NCBI RefSeq assembly: GCF_037949285.1 | Contig: NZ_CP149927.1 | Span: forward strand, 414,823 to 478,822 | DNA: 64,000 nt | Source: Thioclava sp. GXIMD4216 | Lineage (GTDB): Bacteria; Pseudomonadota; Alphaproteobacteria; Rhodobacterales; Rhodobacteraceae | Direction of reading: 5' to 3' | Shown: piece by piece, positions 1-7,012 of the stretch | Numbering within the stretch: position 1 is the first letter of the stretch | How the letters are laid out: each line of letters starts with the position of its first letter | Notes under the pieces: model-generated | The model's database searches: none | Seen by the model: only the letters and a program-made list of their open reading frames with translations | Told to the model about the DNA's origin: nothing | Program-made: the position numbers and the translations under genes

Positions 1-1349
1 TTCGTGGGCGGCGTGGCGGGCGGTTTGCCGCCCTCGGGGATGGAGGTGTAAAGCGCAGGCGCGTCGCTTGCCCCCATGCTCAGCCCGTAATCGCGGCAGG
101 TGTCTTCCAGCGTCTCGCGGAGGCGCACACGCGCCGGATCATCGGCCAGATCCGTCATCTGCCACGGGTCCGTCCGCAGGTCATACAGCCTGTCGCTGCC
201 GTCCTGATAGGCGATATAGCGGTGATCGCCCTGCCTAATCGCCGCCGAGCCAAACCAGAAGCTGGGCACGGCACGGCCCTCTACCTGCGCGCCCTCGACC
301 TGCGGGCGCAAAGACCGCCCCGCCGAGCCGCGCATCGGCGCAAGCCCCGCGTAATCCAGCACCGTAGGCCCCACATCCAGCATCGCCACAGGATCTTCCA
401 CCACTTGCGGCGCCTGTCGCGGGTCATGGATGATCAGCGGCACCCCTGCGGCCTCTTCCCACAGCGTATATTTGCGGAACCGCCCTTTGTCGCCCATGTG
501 ATAGCCGTGATCGGCACCGATGATGGTAATGGTATTGCCCGCATGTCCAGACGCCTGAAGCGCATCCCAGACCCGCCCGATATGGTAATCCGCATGGCTA
601 TAGGCCGAGAAGTAATTGCGCACCGTCTTGCGCCAGAAGCGGTCCTTGCGCAGGTCCATATTGGGCGGGAAAGAGCGGTTGGCAAACTCATCATCGGGCG
701 CCTCCCAGCCTTCGGGCATGGTGAAAGCGTCTTCGTCATACATCTCCTTGAAGCGCGCGGGCGTCTTGAAGGGCGGATGGGGGTTATGGAAACCGGCCTC
801 GCGGTAGAAGGGCGCGGAGCCTTGGTAGCTGGTTAGAAACTCCACCGCATCCTGCGAGGAGAAATGGTCATAGTAGCGGCTGTCATCGCGCGGGTCGGTG
901 GTGCCAATGCCACGCCCGCCGCCGCCGTAATCCTTGGAGGGCGCCGAGGAGCGCGGACCGAAGAGGCAGGGATGGGCCTCATGCGAATAAAGCGCCTCGT
1001 GGATTTCGGGCGGGCGCGGGATATAGCCGTGATGCAGCTTGCCGGCGGTCGCACAATAATAGCCCGCCGCCTTCAACCTATATGACCACATCTGGTCGGG
1101 GCGCAGAAGTTCGAAGATCTCGCTGTAATTGTCGAAGATACCCGTTTGATGCGGCGCCAGCCCCGACAGGAAACTGGCACGTGACGGCCCGCAGACCGGC
1201 ACCTGACAATAGGCTTGAGGGAAGGCCGTGCCTTGGGCGCAGATCCGGTCCAGATTAGGGGTCTGCAGCCTGACACCGAAGACATCGCGAAAGCGCCAAT
1301 AGGCGAAGGCGTCATCAAGGCTGATGAAGAGAATATTGGGGCGGCTCAT
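1..1349 (-). CDS. Formylglycine-dependent sulfatase (partial, C-terminus outside window)
   Basis: Sulfatase of the alkaline-phosphatase superfamily, hydrolysing sulfate esters. The protein opens MSRPNILFISLDD, with the paired metal-binding Asp at residues 12-13. The modification motif C-G-P-S-R has its Cys at about residue 53; this Cys must be oxidised to formylglycine for activity. A later G-A-D-H-G-Y segment matches the second metal-binding block. There is no signal peptide, so it is probably cytoplasmic, like choline- or iduronate-type sulfatases. The ATG at 1349 overlaps the stop of the upstream hydrolase gene (ATGA), so the two are probably co-translated. About 449 codons are visible with no stop before the window edge. 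The FGE gene at 4699-5652 is the likely maturase. The substrate cannot be read from the sequence. Confidence 0.9.
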   Translation of the reverse strand, partial: MSRPNILFISLDDAFAYWRFRDVFGVRLQTPNLDRICAQGTAFPQAYCQVPVCGPSRASFLSGLAPHQTGIFDNYSEIFELLRPDQMWSYRLKAAGYYCATAGKLHHGYIPRPPEIHEALYSHEAHPCLFGPRSSAPSKDYGGGGRGIGTTDPRDDSRYYDHFSSQDAVEFLTSYQGSAPFYREAGFHNPHPPFKTPARFKEMYDEDAFTMPEGWEAPDDEFANRSFPPNMDLRKDRFWRKTVRNYFSAYSHADYHIGRVWDALQASGHAGNTITIIGADHGYHMGDKGRFRKYTLWEEAAGVPLIIHDPRQAPQVVEDPVAMLDVGPTVLDYAGLAPMRGSAGRSLRPQVEGAQVEGRAVPSFWFGSAAIRQGDHRYIAYQDGSDRLYDLRTDPWQMTDLADDPARVRLRETLEDTCRDYGLSMGASDAPALYTSIPEGGKPPATPPT

Positions 1350-3580
1350 GGGGCCACCTGCAGATCGCTGGGCATCACCGGCAGCCGCGAGGATAACGCA
1401 TAGCGGTGCAGATGGCGGCCCTCTTGCAGCAGGCTCGGGCGCGACCAGACCTCACGCAGCGCGCCGCGATTGGCGGGGCGGTCATCGCCTGCGGGCGGCA
1501 GGCTTTGGCCAAAGGCATAGTCCAGATGCAGCGCGGGGCCTGTCGGCGCGCGGTCGCAATCCAGCACCACAAACTGCCCGCCCGCGCGATGCGGCCCGAG
1601 CCCGATCGCGGTGATCTGCGCGCCATTGTCACAGCCCGAGAGCGTAAAGCCATGATGCGGCTGGGTTTCGTCAAATTCCAGCGGCCCGAGGGTGGCAAAT
1701 TCCGCAAATATCCGCGCGCCATCCACCAGCACCTGCCGCAGGCTGGGGCAGTGCCATTTGCCACCATTCTGCACGGTCTCGATGGCACAGGCTTCCATTT
1801 CATCCAGCCAGAGCCGGTCTTCGGGCAGGATCGTGGCCACCGTCTCGGGCATCAGGCGCAGCATATAGCTGGGGCTGGCGAGGATGATCCCCAAGGCGGG
1901 TTCATAGATCTCCAGCCGCCCCTCGGCCAGGATCACCTCGGAGGTGCCATCGGTGCGGCTGCCAGCCTTCTGGCATAGGCTCACATGCGGCAGGCTGGAG
2001 TGCCCCGCAGCCCTTGCCACCTGCGGCCTGAGCCATTGGATCACCTCGCTATAATGGGACTGAGCCTCCAGTTCCAGCATCTCGGGCGCGCCCGCCAGAA
2101 GATCCAGCGAGATCCGGTCGATAAACAGCGACTTCCCCCAGGGGGCCAGAGCCTCTTTCGCCTGTGCGATACGCTGGAACAGCCTCTGGTAGATCGCCGC
2201 TTCGGGCAGGGATTCCGCCGCCGTGATCCCCGCCTGCGGCTGCGACAGAGCAATCACATTCCGCAGCGCATGATGGCGCGCGCGGGCCGAGGACAGGCTG
2301 GCCACGCCCTGCGCCGTGGCGCCATAGGGCGCACTATCCTGCGACAGGGCCTCATCGCGGATATAGTAATCAAAACGCTCGGGCAAGGGGCGCGGCACCC
2401 CCGCCGAGCCCCCCACGCAGGCCATACCCAAAGCCACATCAGGCGTCTGCGCCAAGGTCACCCCGTGACGCTCCTCGAACCCCATCACCTGCCCGCGATA
2501 TTGGTCGGACAGGTAGCGCAGGCTCTGCCCGTCATCGATCAGCTGCCAGACATTGCCCAAGGTGCGGGGTTTGCGGGCGGGTCCATTCTGGAGTGGACGG
2601 GAAGCATCGGGCATAACGATTTCCTTTTGCGCCTCGGGCGCGGATGTTTCCGGAACGGAACCGGCAGGGCGCGTCCTTTGCGCCCGAAGGCGGAAGGCGC
2701 GCTGGAAGGCGGGGATACGGGCGGCATGGCCACGATCGGACAAATGCCCTTCCATCACCTTGCGATACAGATACAGATCCTTGCGCCCCCGCGTCAGCCG
2801 GTAGAACAGCGCAGGCGTCAATGTGCCGTCAATCGCCGCGCCCATCACCGCTTTCAACTGCTCCATCCGGCGCAGGACCAGCGCGGTCTTATGCCCCTGC
2901 CCGAAGGCTTTCAGCGCGATTACCCTGTCTTGCGGCAGGCGTAGCGCCTGGTGGCGGTCGGGTGCGAGGAACGGATCATAGACCAGCCAGATGCGGTTGA
3001 CGCCCGCAAGGGTCCGCGCCGCATCCGACCGCGGCAGCGTCCAATCCTGCGCACGACCAGGGGCAAAGCGGGTTTCCCACGGTACAAGACCAGCCGCCAG
3101 AGTGGTCTGCGGGCTGAAGGCCAGCACATCACAGCCCGGCGCCAGATCGGCAAAGGCCAGCGCGCCAAAGCCGCCCATAGAGGTGCCCGCCATGACCACG
3201 CGCTCGAAGCGGCGGAAGAACCCTCGCGCGGCCAAAGCCTCCATCCGCGCAATCAGCGCCGCATCCCGAAACCATGTCGGCCCCTGTGCCACGACGCCCA
3301 GATGGCTGACATTGCTGTCACGCAGGAAATTCTCGGCCCATGCGCGGATGTCATAGCCCTTATAGCCCGCATCCGACAGGTTATCGAAAGTCACCACCAG
3401 CGTTTCGGGGCCACGATCCACATGGATCAGCGCATGATCTCCGATTTTCTCATAAAAACCGTCGCAACCGCCCGCCGGATAGATTTCGCGATACCATGCC
3501 GGCAGGATCTCTTCGGGTGCCTGTTTTTCGGGCAGGCGCGCATGATCCTCGGCGAGGTCTTCGGAATCAGTATCAGACAT
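1346..3580 (-). CDS. Two-domain protein: alpha/beta-hydrolase fold plus unknown C-terminal half
   Basis: 744 residues. Residues 50-290 form an alpha/beta-hydrolase domain with the nucleophile elbow G-T-S-M-G (Ser134), a candidate acid Asp202 (Y-D-P-F) and a candidate base His230 (G-Q-G-H). This domain is paralogous to the proteins at 3719-4702 and 5649-6581, sharing V-x-F-D-N-L, G-x-T-W-[FY]-R and [YA]-G-T-S-M-[GA]-[GF]. Residues 305-340 look like a linker rich in Pro, Ala and Glu. Residues 340-744 form a second region that I do not recognise. No signal peptide is seen. It is the first gene of the left-going operon and overlaps the sulfatase by 4 bp. The pairing with a sulfatase suggests ester or sulfated-substrate turnover, but that is inference. 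Confidence 0.8.
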   Translation of the reverse strand: MSDTDSEDLAEDHARLPEKQAPEEILPAWYREIYPAGGCDGFYEKIGDHALIHVDRGPETLVVTFDNLSDAGYKGYDIRAWAENFLRDSNVSHLGVVAQGPTWFRDAALIARMEALAARGFFRRFERVVMAGTSMGGFGALAFADLAPGCDVLAFSPQTTLAAGLVPWETRFAPGRAQDWTLPRSDAARTLAGVNRIWLVYDPFLAPDRHQALRLPQDRVIALKAFGQGHKTALVLRRMEQLKAVMGAAIDGTLTPALFYRLTRGRKDLYLYRKVMEGHLSDRGHAARIPAFQRAFRLRAQRTRPAGSVPETSAPEAQKEIVMPDASRPLQNGPARKPRTLGNVWQLIDDGQSLRYLSDQYRGQVMGFEERHGVTLAQTPDVALGMACVGGSAGVPRPLPERFDYYIRDEALSQDSAPYGATAQGVASLSSARARHHALRNVIALSQPQAGITAAESLPEAAIYQRLFQRIAQAKEALAPWGKSLFIDRISLDLLAGAPEMLELEAQSHYSEVIQWLRPQVARAAGHSSLPHVSLCQKAGSRTDGTSEVILAEGRLEIYEPALGIILASPSYMLRLMPETVATILPEDRLWLDEMEACAIETVQNGGKWHCPSLRQVLVDGARIFAEFATLGPLEFDETQPHHGFTLSGCDNGAQITAIGLGPHRAGGQFVVLDCDRAPTGPALHLDYAFGQSLPPAGDDRPANRGALREVWSRPSLLQEGRHLHRYALSSRLPVMPSDLQVAP

Positions 3581-3655
3581 TGGATGCTCTATAAGAAACG
3601 GTCATGAATAGCGGTTTTGCGCATTCTAGCGACAGTTTTTCTTCGGTTCCAAGAT

Positions 3656-3684
3656 TTACCAAGTTAAAACTTGACGCTTATACT
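3656..3684 (+). promoter_or_regulatory. Candidate promoter for the hydrolase-FGE-hydrolase operon
   Basis: TTACCA, then a 17-bp spacer, then TATACT, lying 35 bp upstream of the ATG at 3719 in the only intergenic space between the two divergent operons. A purine-rich stretch (AGCGGACAG) follows before the start codon. The match to a housekeeping promoter is moderate, and no experiment supports it. Confidence 0.3.
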
Positions 3685-3718
3685 GTGATTGCGACTTTCT
3701 AGCAGCGGACAGAGCCCG

Positions 3719-4702
3719 ATGGATGCCAAGAACGACAAAGCCGCCCGCGCCGAGGCATGGCGGCAAACGCTATTGGCGCAGGCCGAGCAGAGCGGCTTTT
3801 TCGAGGATATAGGCCCCCTGCATAAGGCGATCTATATTCCCGCCACCGGCCCGAAAGCCGATACGCTGGTCGTCGTGTTCGACAATCTCGACGATACGCG
3901 CCAGAAGACGGACCGCCTGCCTTGGGCGGTGGATTTCATCTCGGCGCAGGGGTGGTCGTCTTTGGGGCTGATGGCACATGGCGCGACATGGTATCGCGAC
4001 CCCGCAGTCTGGGCGTTTTTCGAACGGCTCAAAAAGGACGGGTTCTTTGCCCTGTTCCGGCGGGTGGTCTTTTACGGCACCTCGATGGGCGGCTATGCCG
4101 CCTGTACCTTTTCCGCCGCAGCGCCCGGCGCAACCGTGCTGGCCATCAATCCGCAATCGACCCTGTCACGCAGTGAAGCCTCCTGGGAGCGGCGCTTCCG
4201 TCCCGCTTGGCGCAATGATTTTTCGGGCCCTTACGGTTTTGCGCCGGATATGATCGGTGCGGCAGAAAAGGTCTGGATGTTCTATGACAGCCGCATCGCC
4301 GCCGATGCGGCCCATGTCGCGCTTTTCCGCGGGCCGCAGGTCGAAAAGGTCAAATGCCCCTTTATGGGGCATGGGATGCTGTCGGTCTGGCGCGATATGG
4401 GAATTTTGAAGCCCATCGTCTCGGCCTGCATCGAAGGACATGCCGACCGCCTCGGGATCGCGCGGCTTTTGCGCGCGCGGCACAGCTCTTTGACCTATAA
4501 GAAGCTTGTGCTGCAAAGCCTGCAGAAGGCCGGAAAACACGCGAAGGTCGTGGCATGGTCGGATGCGGTCATGCGCGAGAAGAAAGGCCCCGTTTTCGTC
4601 AAGGCGCGACAGGCCGCGCTGGAGGCCCTGCCGCCGCGCAAGCGCGCGGCTCTGGCACAGCGCCGGATAGAACAGCCCTGGATAGAACGGGCCCCGAAAT
4701 GA
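3719..4702 (+). CDS. Alpha/beta-hydrolase-fold protein, paralogue 2
   Basis: 327 residues from the ATG at 3719; an in-frame TTG at 3689 is possible but has no ribosome binding site. The conserved elbow Y-G-T-S-M-G-G places the nucleophile at Ser122, with a candidate acid Asp190 (F-Y-D) and base His218 (M-G-H-G). No signal peptide or membrane segment is seen, so it should act in the cytoplasm. It is clearly homologous to the proteins at 1346-3580 (N-terminal half) and 5649-6581, including the shared F-D-N-L-D-D and P-W-A-V-D-F-I-S-A-Q-G-W-S block. The stop overlaps the FGE start by 4 bp. Specific substrate unknown; the intact triad argues for an active hydrolase or acyltransferase. Confidence 0.8.
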   Translation: MDAKNDKAARAEAWRQTLLAQAEQSGFFEDIGPLHKAIYIPATGPKADTLVVVFDNLDDTRQKTDRLPWAVDFISAQGWSSLGLMAHGATWYRDPAVWAFFERLKKDGFFALFRRVVFYGTSMGGYAACTFSAAAPGATVLAINPQSTLSRSEASWERRFRPAWRNDFSGPYGFAPDMIGAAEKVWMFYDSRIAADAAHVALFRGPQVEKVKCPFMGHGMLSVWRDMGILKPIVSACIEGHADRLGIARLLRARHSSLTYKKLVLQSLQKAGKHAKVVAWSDAVMREKKGPVFVKARQAALEALPPRKRAALAQRRIEQPWIERAPK

Positions 4703-5652
4703 GCGGCTGCTGTTCGGGACTGACCCGCCATACCGGCCATCGCGCCGCCACGCTGGCCCCGCACGCCTCCGCCGCGTTCCGCGCCAGTCTGATGCAAGAT
4801 CTCTGCGAGATTGCGGGCGGGCTGTTCGAGATGGGCACCAATAGCCCGCGATATGCCGCCGACCTCTCCGGCCCTGCCCGACAGGTGCGGGTGTCGCCAT
4901 TCCGCCTTGCCGCACGGCAGGTCACCAACCGGCACTTCGCCCGTTTCATCGCGGAGAGTGGCTATGTCACAGTGGCCGAGCGCGAGGGCTGGTCCTTTGT
5001 CTTCCACCTGTATGCCACCGAACAGGGCGCGCCGTTCAAGGGCCCCGCAGAGGCTCCGTGGTGGCGCGCGGTGCCGGGCGCGTTCTGGGCGGCACCACAG
5101 GGGCCCGGTTCGGACTGGCGCGACCGTCCCGATCATCCGGTGGTGCATGTCGCATGGGAGGATGCGCAGGCTTTTTGCCAGTTCACCGGCCTGCGCCTGC
5201 CCTTCGAGGCCGAATGGGAATGCGCCGCGCGCGGTGGTCTGGCCCGCAAGGCCTACCCTTGGGGAGAGGACGCGCTGCGCGAAGGACGGTACGGGCATAA
5301 TGTCTGGCAAGGTCACTTTCCCACCGAAGACAGGGCCGAGGACGGCTTTGCCGGTCTGGCCCCTGTCGGGCAATATCCTCCCAATGGTTTCGGGCTTTAT
5401 GATATGACGGGCAATGCATGGGACTGGTGCGCCGACTGGTTCGGCCCGTTGCCCCATGCGCAGATGCCACCGCTGCTTGATCCGAAGGGGCCAGCCAGCG
5501 GCGAGGAGCGTGTCATACGGGGCGGCTCGCATCTGTGCCACGCCTCCTATTGCGAGCGGTATTTCACCCATTCGCGCACCCGAACCACCCCCGACAGTTC
5601 CACAGGCCATATCAGTTTTCGCGTTGCCGCCGATCCGGAGACCACATCATGA
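4699..5652 (+). CDS. Formylglycine-generating enzyme (sulfatase-modifying factor)
   Basis: 317 residues, FGE/SUMF1 fold. FGE oxidises the Cys of C-x-P-x-R motifs in sulfatases to formylglycine using O2 and copper. The active-site pair Cys280 and Cys285 lies in R-G-G-S-H-L-C-H-A-S-Y-C, matching the human FGE site, and the family blocks G-x-F-x-M-G, L-R-L-P-[FT]-E-A-E-W-E and G-N-A-W-D-W are present in order. Keeping both cysteines separates true FGE from FGE-like proteins such as EgtB. The ATG at 4699 overlaps the preceding stop, and the gene overlaps the next by 4 bp (ATGA both times). The sulfatase at 1-1349, whose motif is C-G-P-S-R, is the obvious client. Confidence 0.93.
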   Translation: MSGCCSGLTRHTGHRAATLAPHASAAFRASLMQDLCEIAGGLFEMGTNSPRYAADLSGPARQVRVSPFRLAARQVTNRHFARFIAESGYVTVAEREGWSFVFHLYATEQGAPFKGPAEAPWWRAVPGAFWAAPQGPGSDWRDRPDHPVVHVAWEDAQAFCQFTGLRLPFEAEWECAARGGLARKAYPWGEDALREGRYGHNVWQGHFPTEDRAEDGFAGLAPVGQYPPNGFGLYDMTGNAWDWCADWFGPLPHAQMPPLLDPKGPASGEERVIRGGSHLCHASYCERYFTHSRTRTTPDSSTGHISFRVAADPETTS

Positions 5653-6581
5653 CATCCCCGCAGCCCAAAGACGCATGGGCGTCCGCCATGAATAACATCG
5701 GTGCCGATCAGGGGTTTTTCCGCCAGCTCGATGCCGAACATAAGGCGCTTTTCGTCGAAGGTGGGGACATATTGGTGGTGACCTTCGACAATCTCGATGA
5801 TGCCCGCCAGCATCCCGAGGACCGTATGCCTTGGGGCGTCAAGTTCATTGCCGCGCAGGGCTGGTCGGCCTTGGGGATCGGCGCGCATGGCTGGACATGG
5901 TATCGCGCGCAAGCGGTGCTGGACTTTTTCGACGAGCTGCGCGACAGCGGGTTTTTCGCAAGATTCCGCAAGGTGGTGTTTTACGGCACATCCATGGCAG
6001 GCTATGCCGCCTGCGCCTTTTCCTCTGCCGTGCCGGGGTCCATCGTCATCGCGCTCTCGCCACAGGCCACGCTAGATCGCGACATCACCGGCGGCTGGGA
6101 GAAGCGCTTCAGAGGCGCGTGGCGGCGGGATTTCAGCGGGCGTTACGGCTATGCACCCGATCAGGTGGCCTGCGCCAAGGCGGTCTGGCTGTTCCATGAC
6201 CCGTTCGAGCGTGAGGATGCCGTGCATGCGGCGCTGTTCCGTGGCCCCAATATCCACCCCATCCGCTGCCGCCATCTGGGCCATAATATGGCCACCATGC
6301 TGACCAAGATGTCGGTATTGAAACCGATCGTGTGCGGCCTTGTGGCCGAAGACCTGACCGAGGCGCAGGTCTATCACCATCTGCGCGCCCGCCGCCGGTT
6401 GCCGCTGTACCAGAAGGCACTGTTGACCCGTCTGCTGCAAAGTCGCCGACAAGGGCTGGTCTACGGGTATACGCAGGCCGTGCTGCGCGACAGCCTGCCC
6501 GTCAAACGGCCGGTCTTTCTCAACCACTTCCTTGCCGCGGCCAAGGCGCTTGGCCGGACCGGACATCCGCCCGGCCTCTGA
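5649..6581 (+). CDS. Alpha/beta-hydrolase-fold protein, paralogue 3
   Basis: 310 residues from the ATG overlapping the FGE stop. Putative triad: Ser115 in Y-G-T-S-M-A-G, Asp184 in F-H-D-P-F and His212 in L-G-H-N-M. The closest relative in the window is the protein at 3719-4702, with near-identical blocks F-D-N-L-D-D-A-R, P-W-G-V-K-F-I-A-A-Q-G-W-S and W-R-R-D-F-S-G. No export signal. It is the last gene of the operon. Two flanking paralogues around an FGE suggest tandem duplication with retention of both copies, hence perhaps different substrates or a heteromer. Confidence 0.8.
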   Translation: MTSPQPKDAWASAMNNIGADQGFFRQLDAEHKALFVEGGDILVVTFDNLDDARQHPEDRMPWGVKFIAAQGWSALGIGAHGWTWYRAQAVLDFFDELRDSGFFARFRKVVFYGTSMAGYAACAFSSAVPGSIVIALSPQATLDRDITGGWEKRFRGAWRRDFSGRYGYAPDQVACAKAVWLFHDPFEREDAVHAALFRGPNIHPIRCRHLGHNMATMLTKMSVLKPIVCGLVAEDLTEAQVYHHLRARRRLPLYQKALLTRLLQSRRQGLVYGYTQAVLRDSLPVKRPVFLNHFLAAAKALGRTGHPPGL

Positions 6582-6741
6582 CGCCTGTTCCACAATTCCG
6601 ACATGCCGCGCCCGATCGCCGAGCCCGGCTGGCGCCCCCTGTCGGCCAGCGGGCCGCGCTGCATCACCTGCGACACTCTGACGCAGGTCACCCCCCAAAA
6701 GCGCCCGAACGGCCCACCGGATGGACGTTCCAAAGCCCTAG

Positions 6742-6764
6742 TTCCTGATAAATACAATCAGGAA
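6742..6764. repeat. Perfect 7-bp inverted repeat upstream of speF
   Basis: Arms TTCCTGA and TCAGGAA separated by TAAATACAA. It could be a weak terminator for the hydrolase operon, a leader hairpin, or an operator half-site pair. There is no T-run after it, so a factor-independent terminator is less likely. Confidence 0.5.
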
Positions 6765-6879
6765 ATAGCATCGACATATATCCGCTAACTCTTTTAATTT
6801 ACTGATCAATCCACCGGCGCGACGCGGGTTTTCTGCTTATTTTATGGGCAGAAACGGGCAAAACTACAGGGAACCCGAA

Positions 6880-6936
6880 ATGGACCGCAAAAGGGATTTT
6901 TGCGATATAAATCACGTATCCGTTATTTATCAATAA
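6880..6936 (+). CDS. Candidate 18-residue leader peptide upstream of speF
   Basis: ATG at 6880 preceded by an AGGGAA-like ribosome binding site 7 nt away. It encodes M-D-R-K-R-D-F-C-D-I-N-H-V-S-V-I-Y-Q and stops at TAA (6934-6936), 76 bp before speF. It could couple translation to speF expression in the way SpeFL does in enterobacteria, but the peptide does not resemble SpeFL and may be a chance frame. Confidence 0.25.
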   Translation: MDRKRDFCDINHVSVIYQ

Positions 6937-7012
6937 ATTGACCCATGTCATGGAAGGAATGTAGCTCATTGTGAGCACTATTATTTAAGTGTTGAATTAG
7001 GAGGAAAGATCC

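Larger units (their letters stand above)
6582..7012 (+). other. Long 5' region of speF-potE (431 bp without a clear gene)
   Basis: GC content falls sharply from about 6740 to 7012. The stretch contains a perfect inverted repeat TTCCTGA/TCAGGAA (6742-6748 and 6758-6764, 9-nt loop), a possible 18-codon open frame (6880-6936) and a strong AGGAGG just before the GTG of speF. In Escherichia coli, speF is controlled by a leader peptide (SpeFL) and Rho-dependent attenuation, so a leader of this length is expected. No similarity to SpeFL can be claimed. A 61-codon frame at 6603-6788 has no ribosome binding site and looks like chance. Confidence 0.5.

Noticed and set aside
3689..3718. TTG start 10 codons upstream for hydrolase 2
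   Set aside because: It falls within or just after the predicted -10 region and has no ribosome binding site; the ATG at 3719 is better.
6603..6788. 61-codon frame after the hydrolase operon
   Set aside because: No ribosome binding site and no recognisable motif; probably chance.
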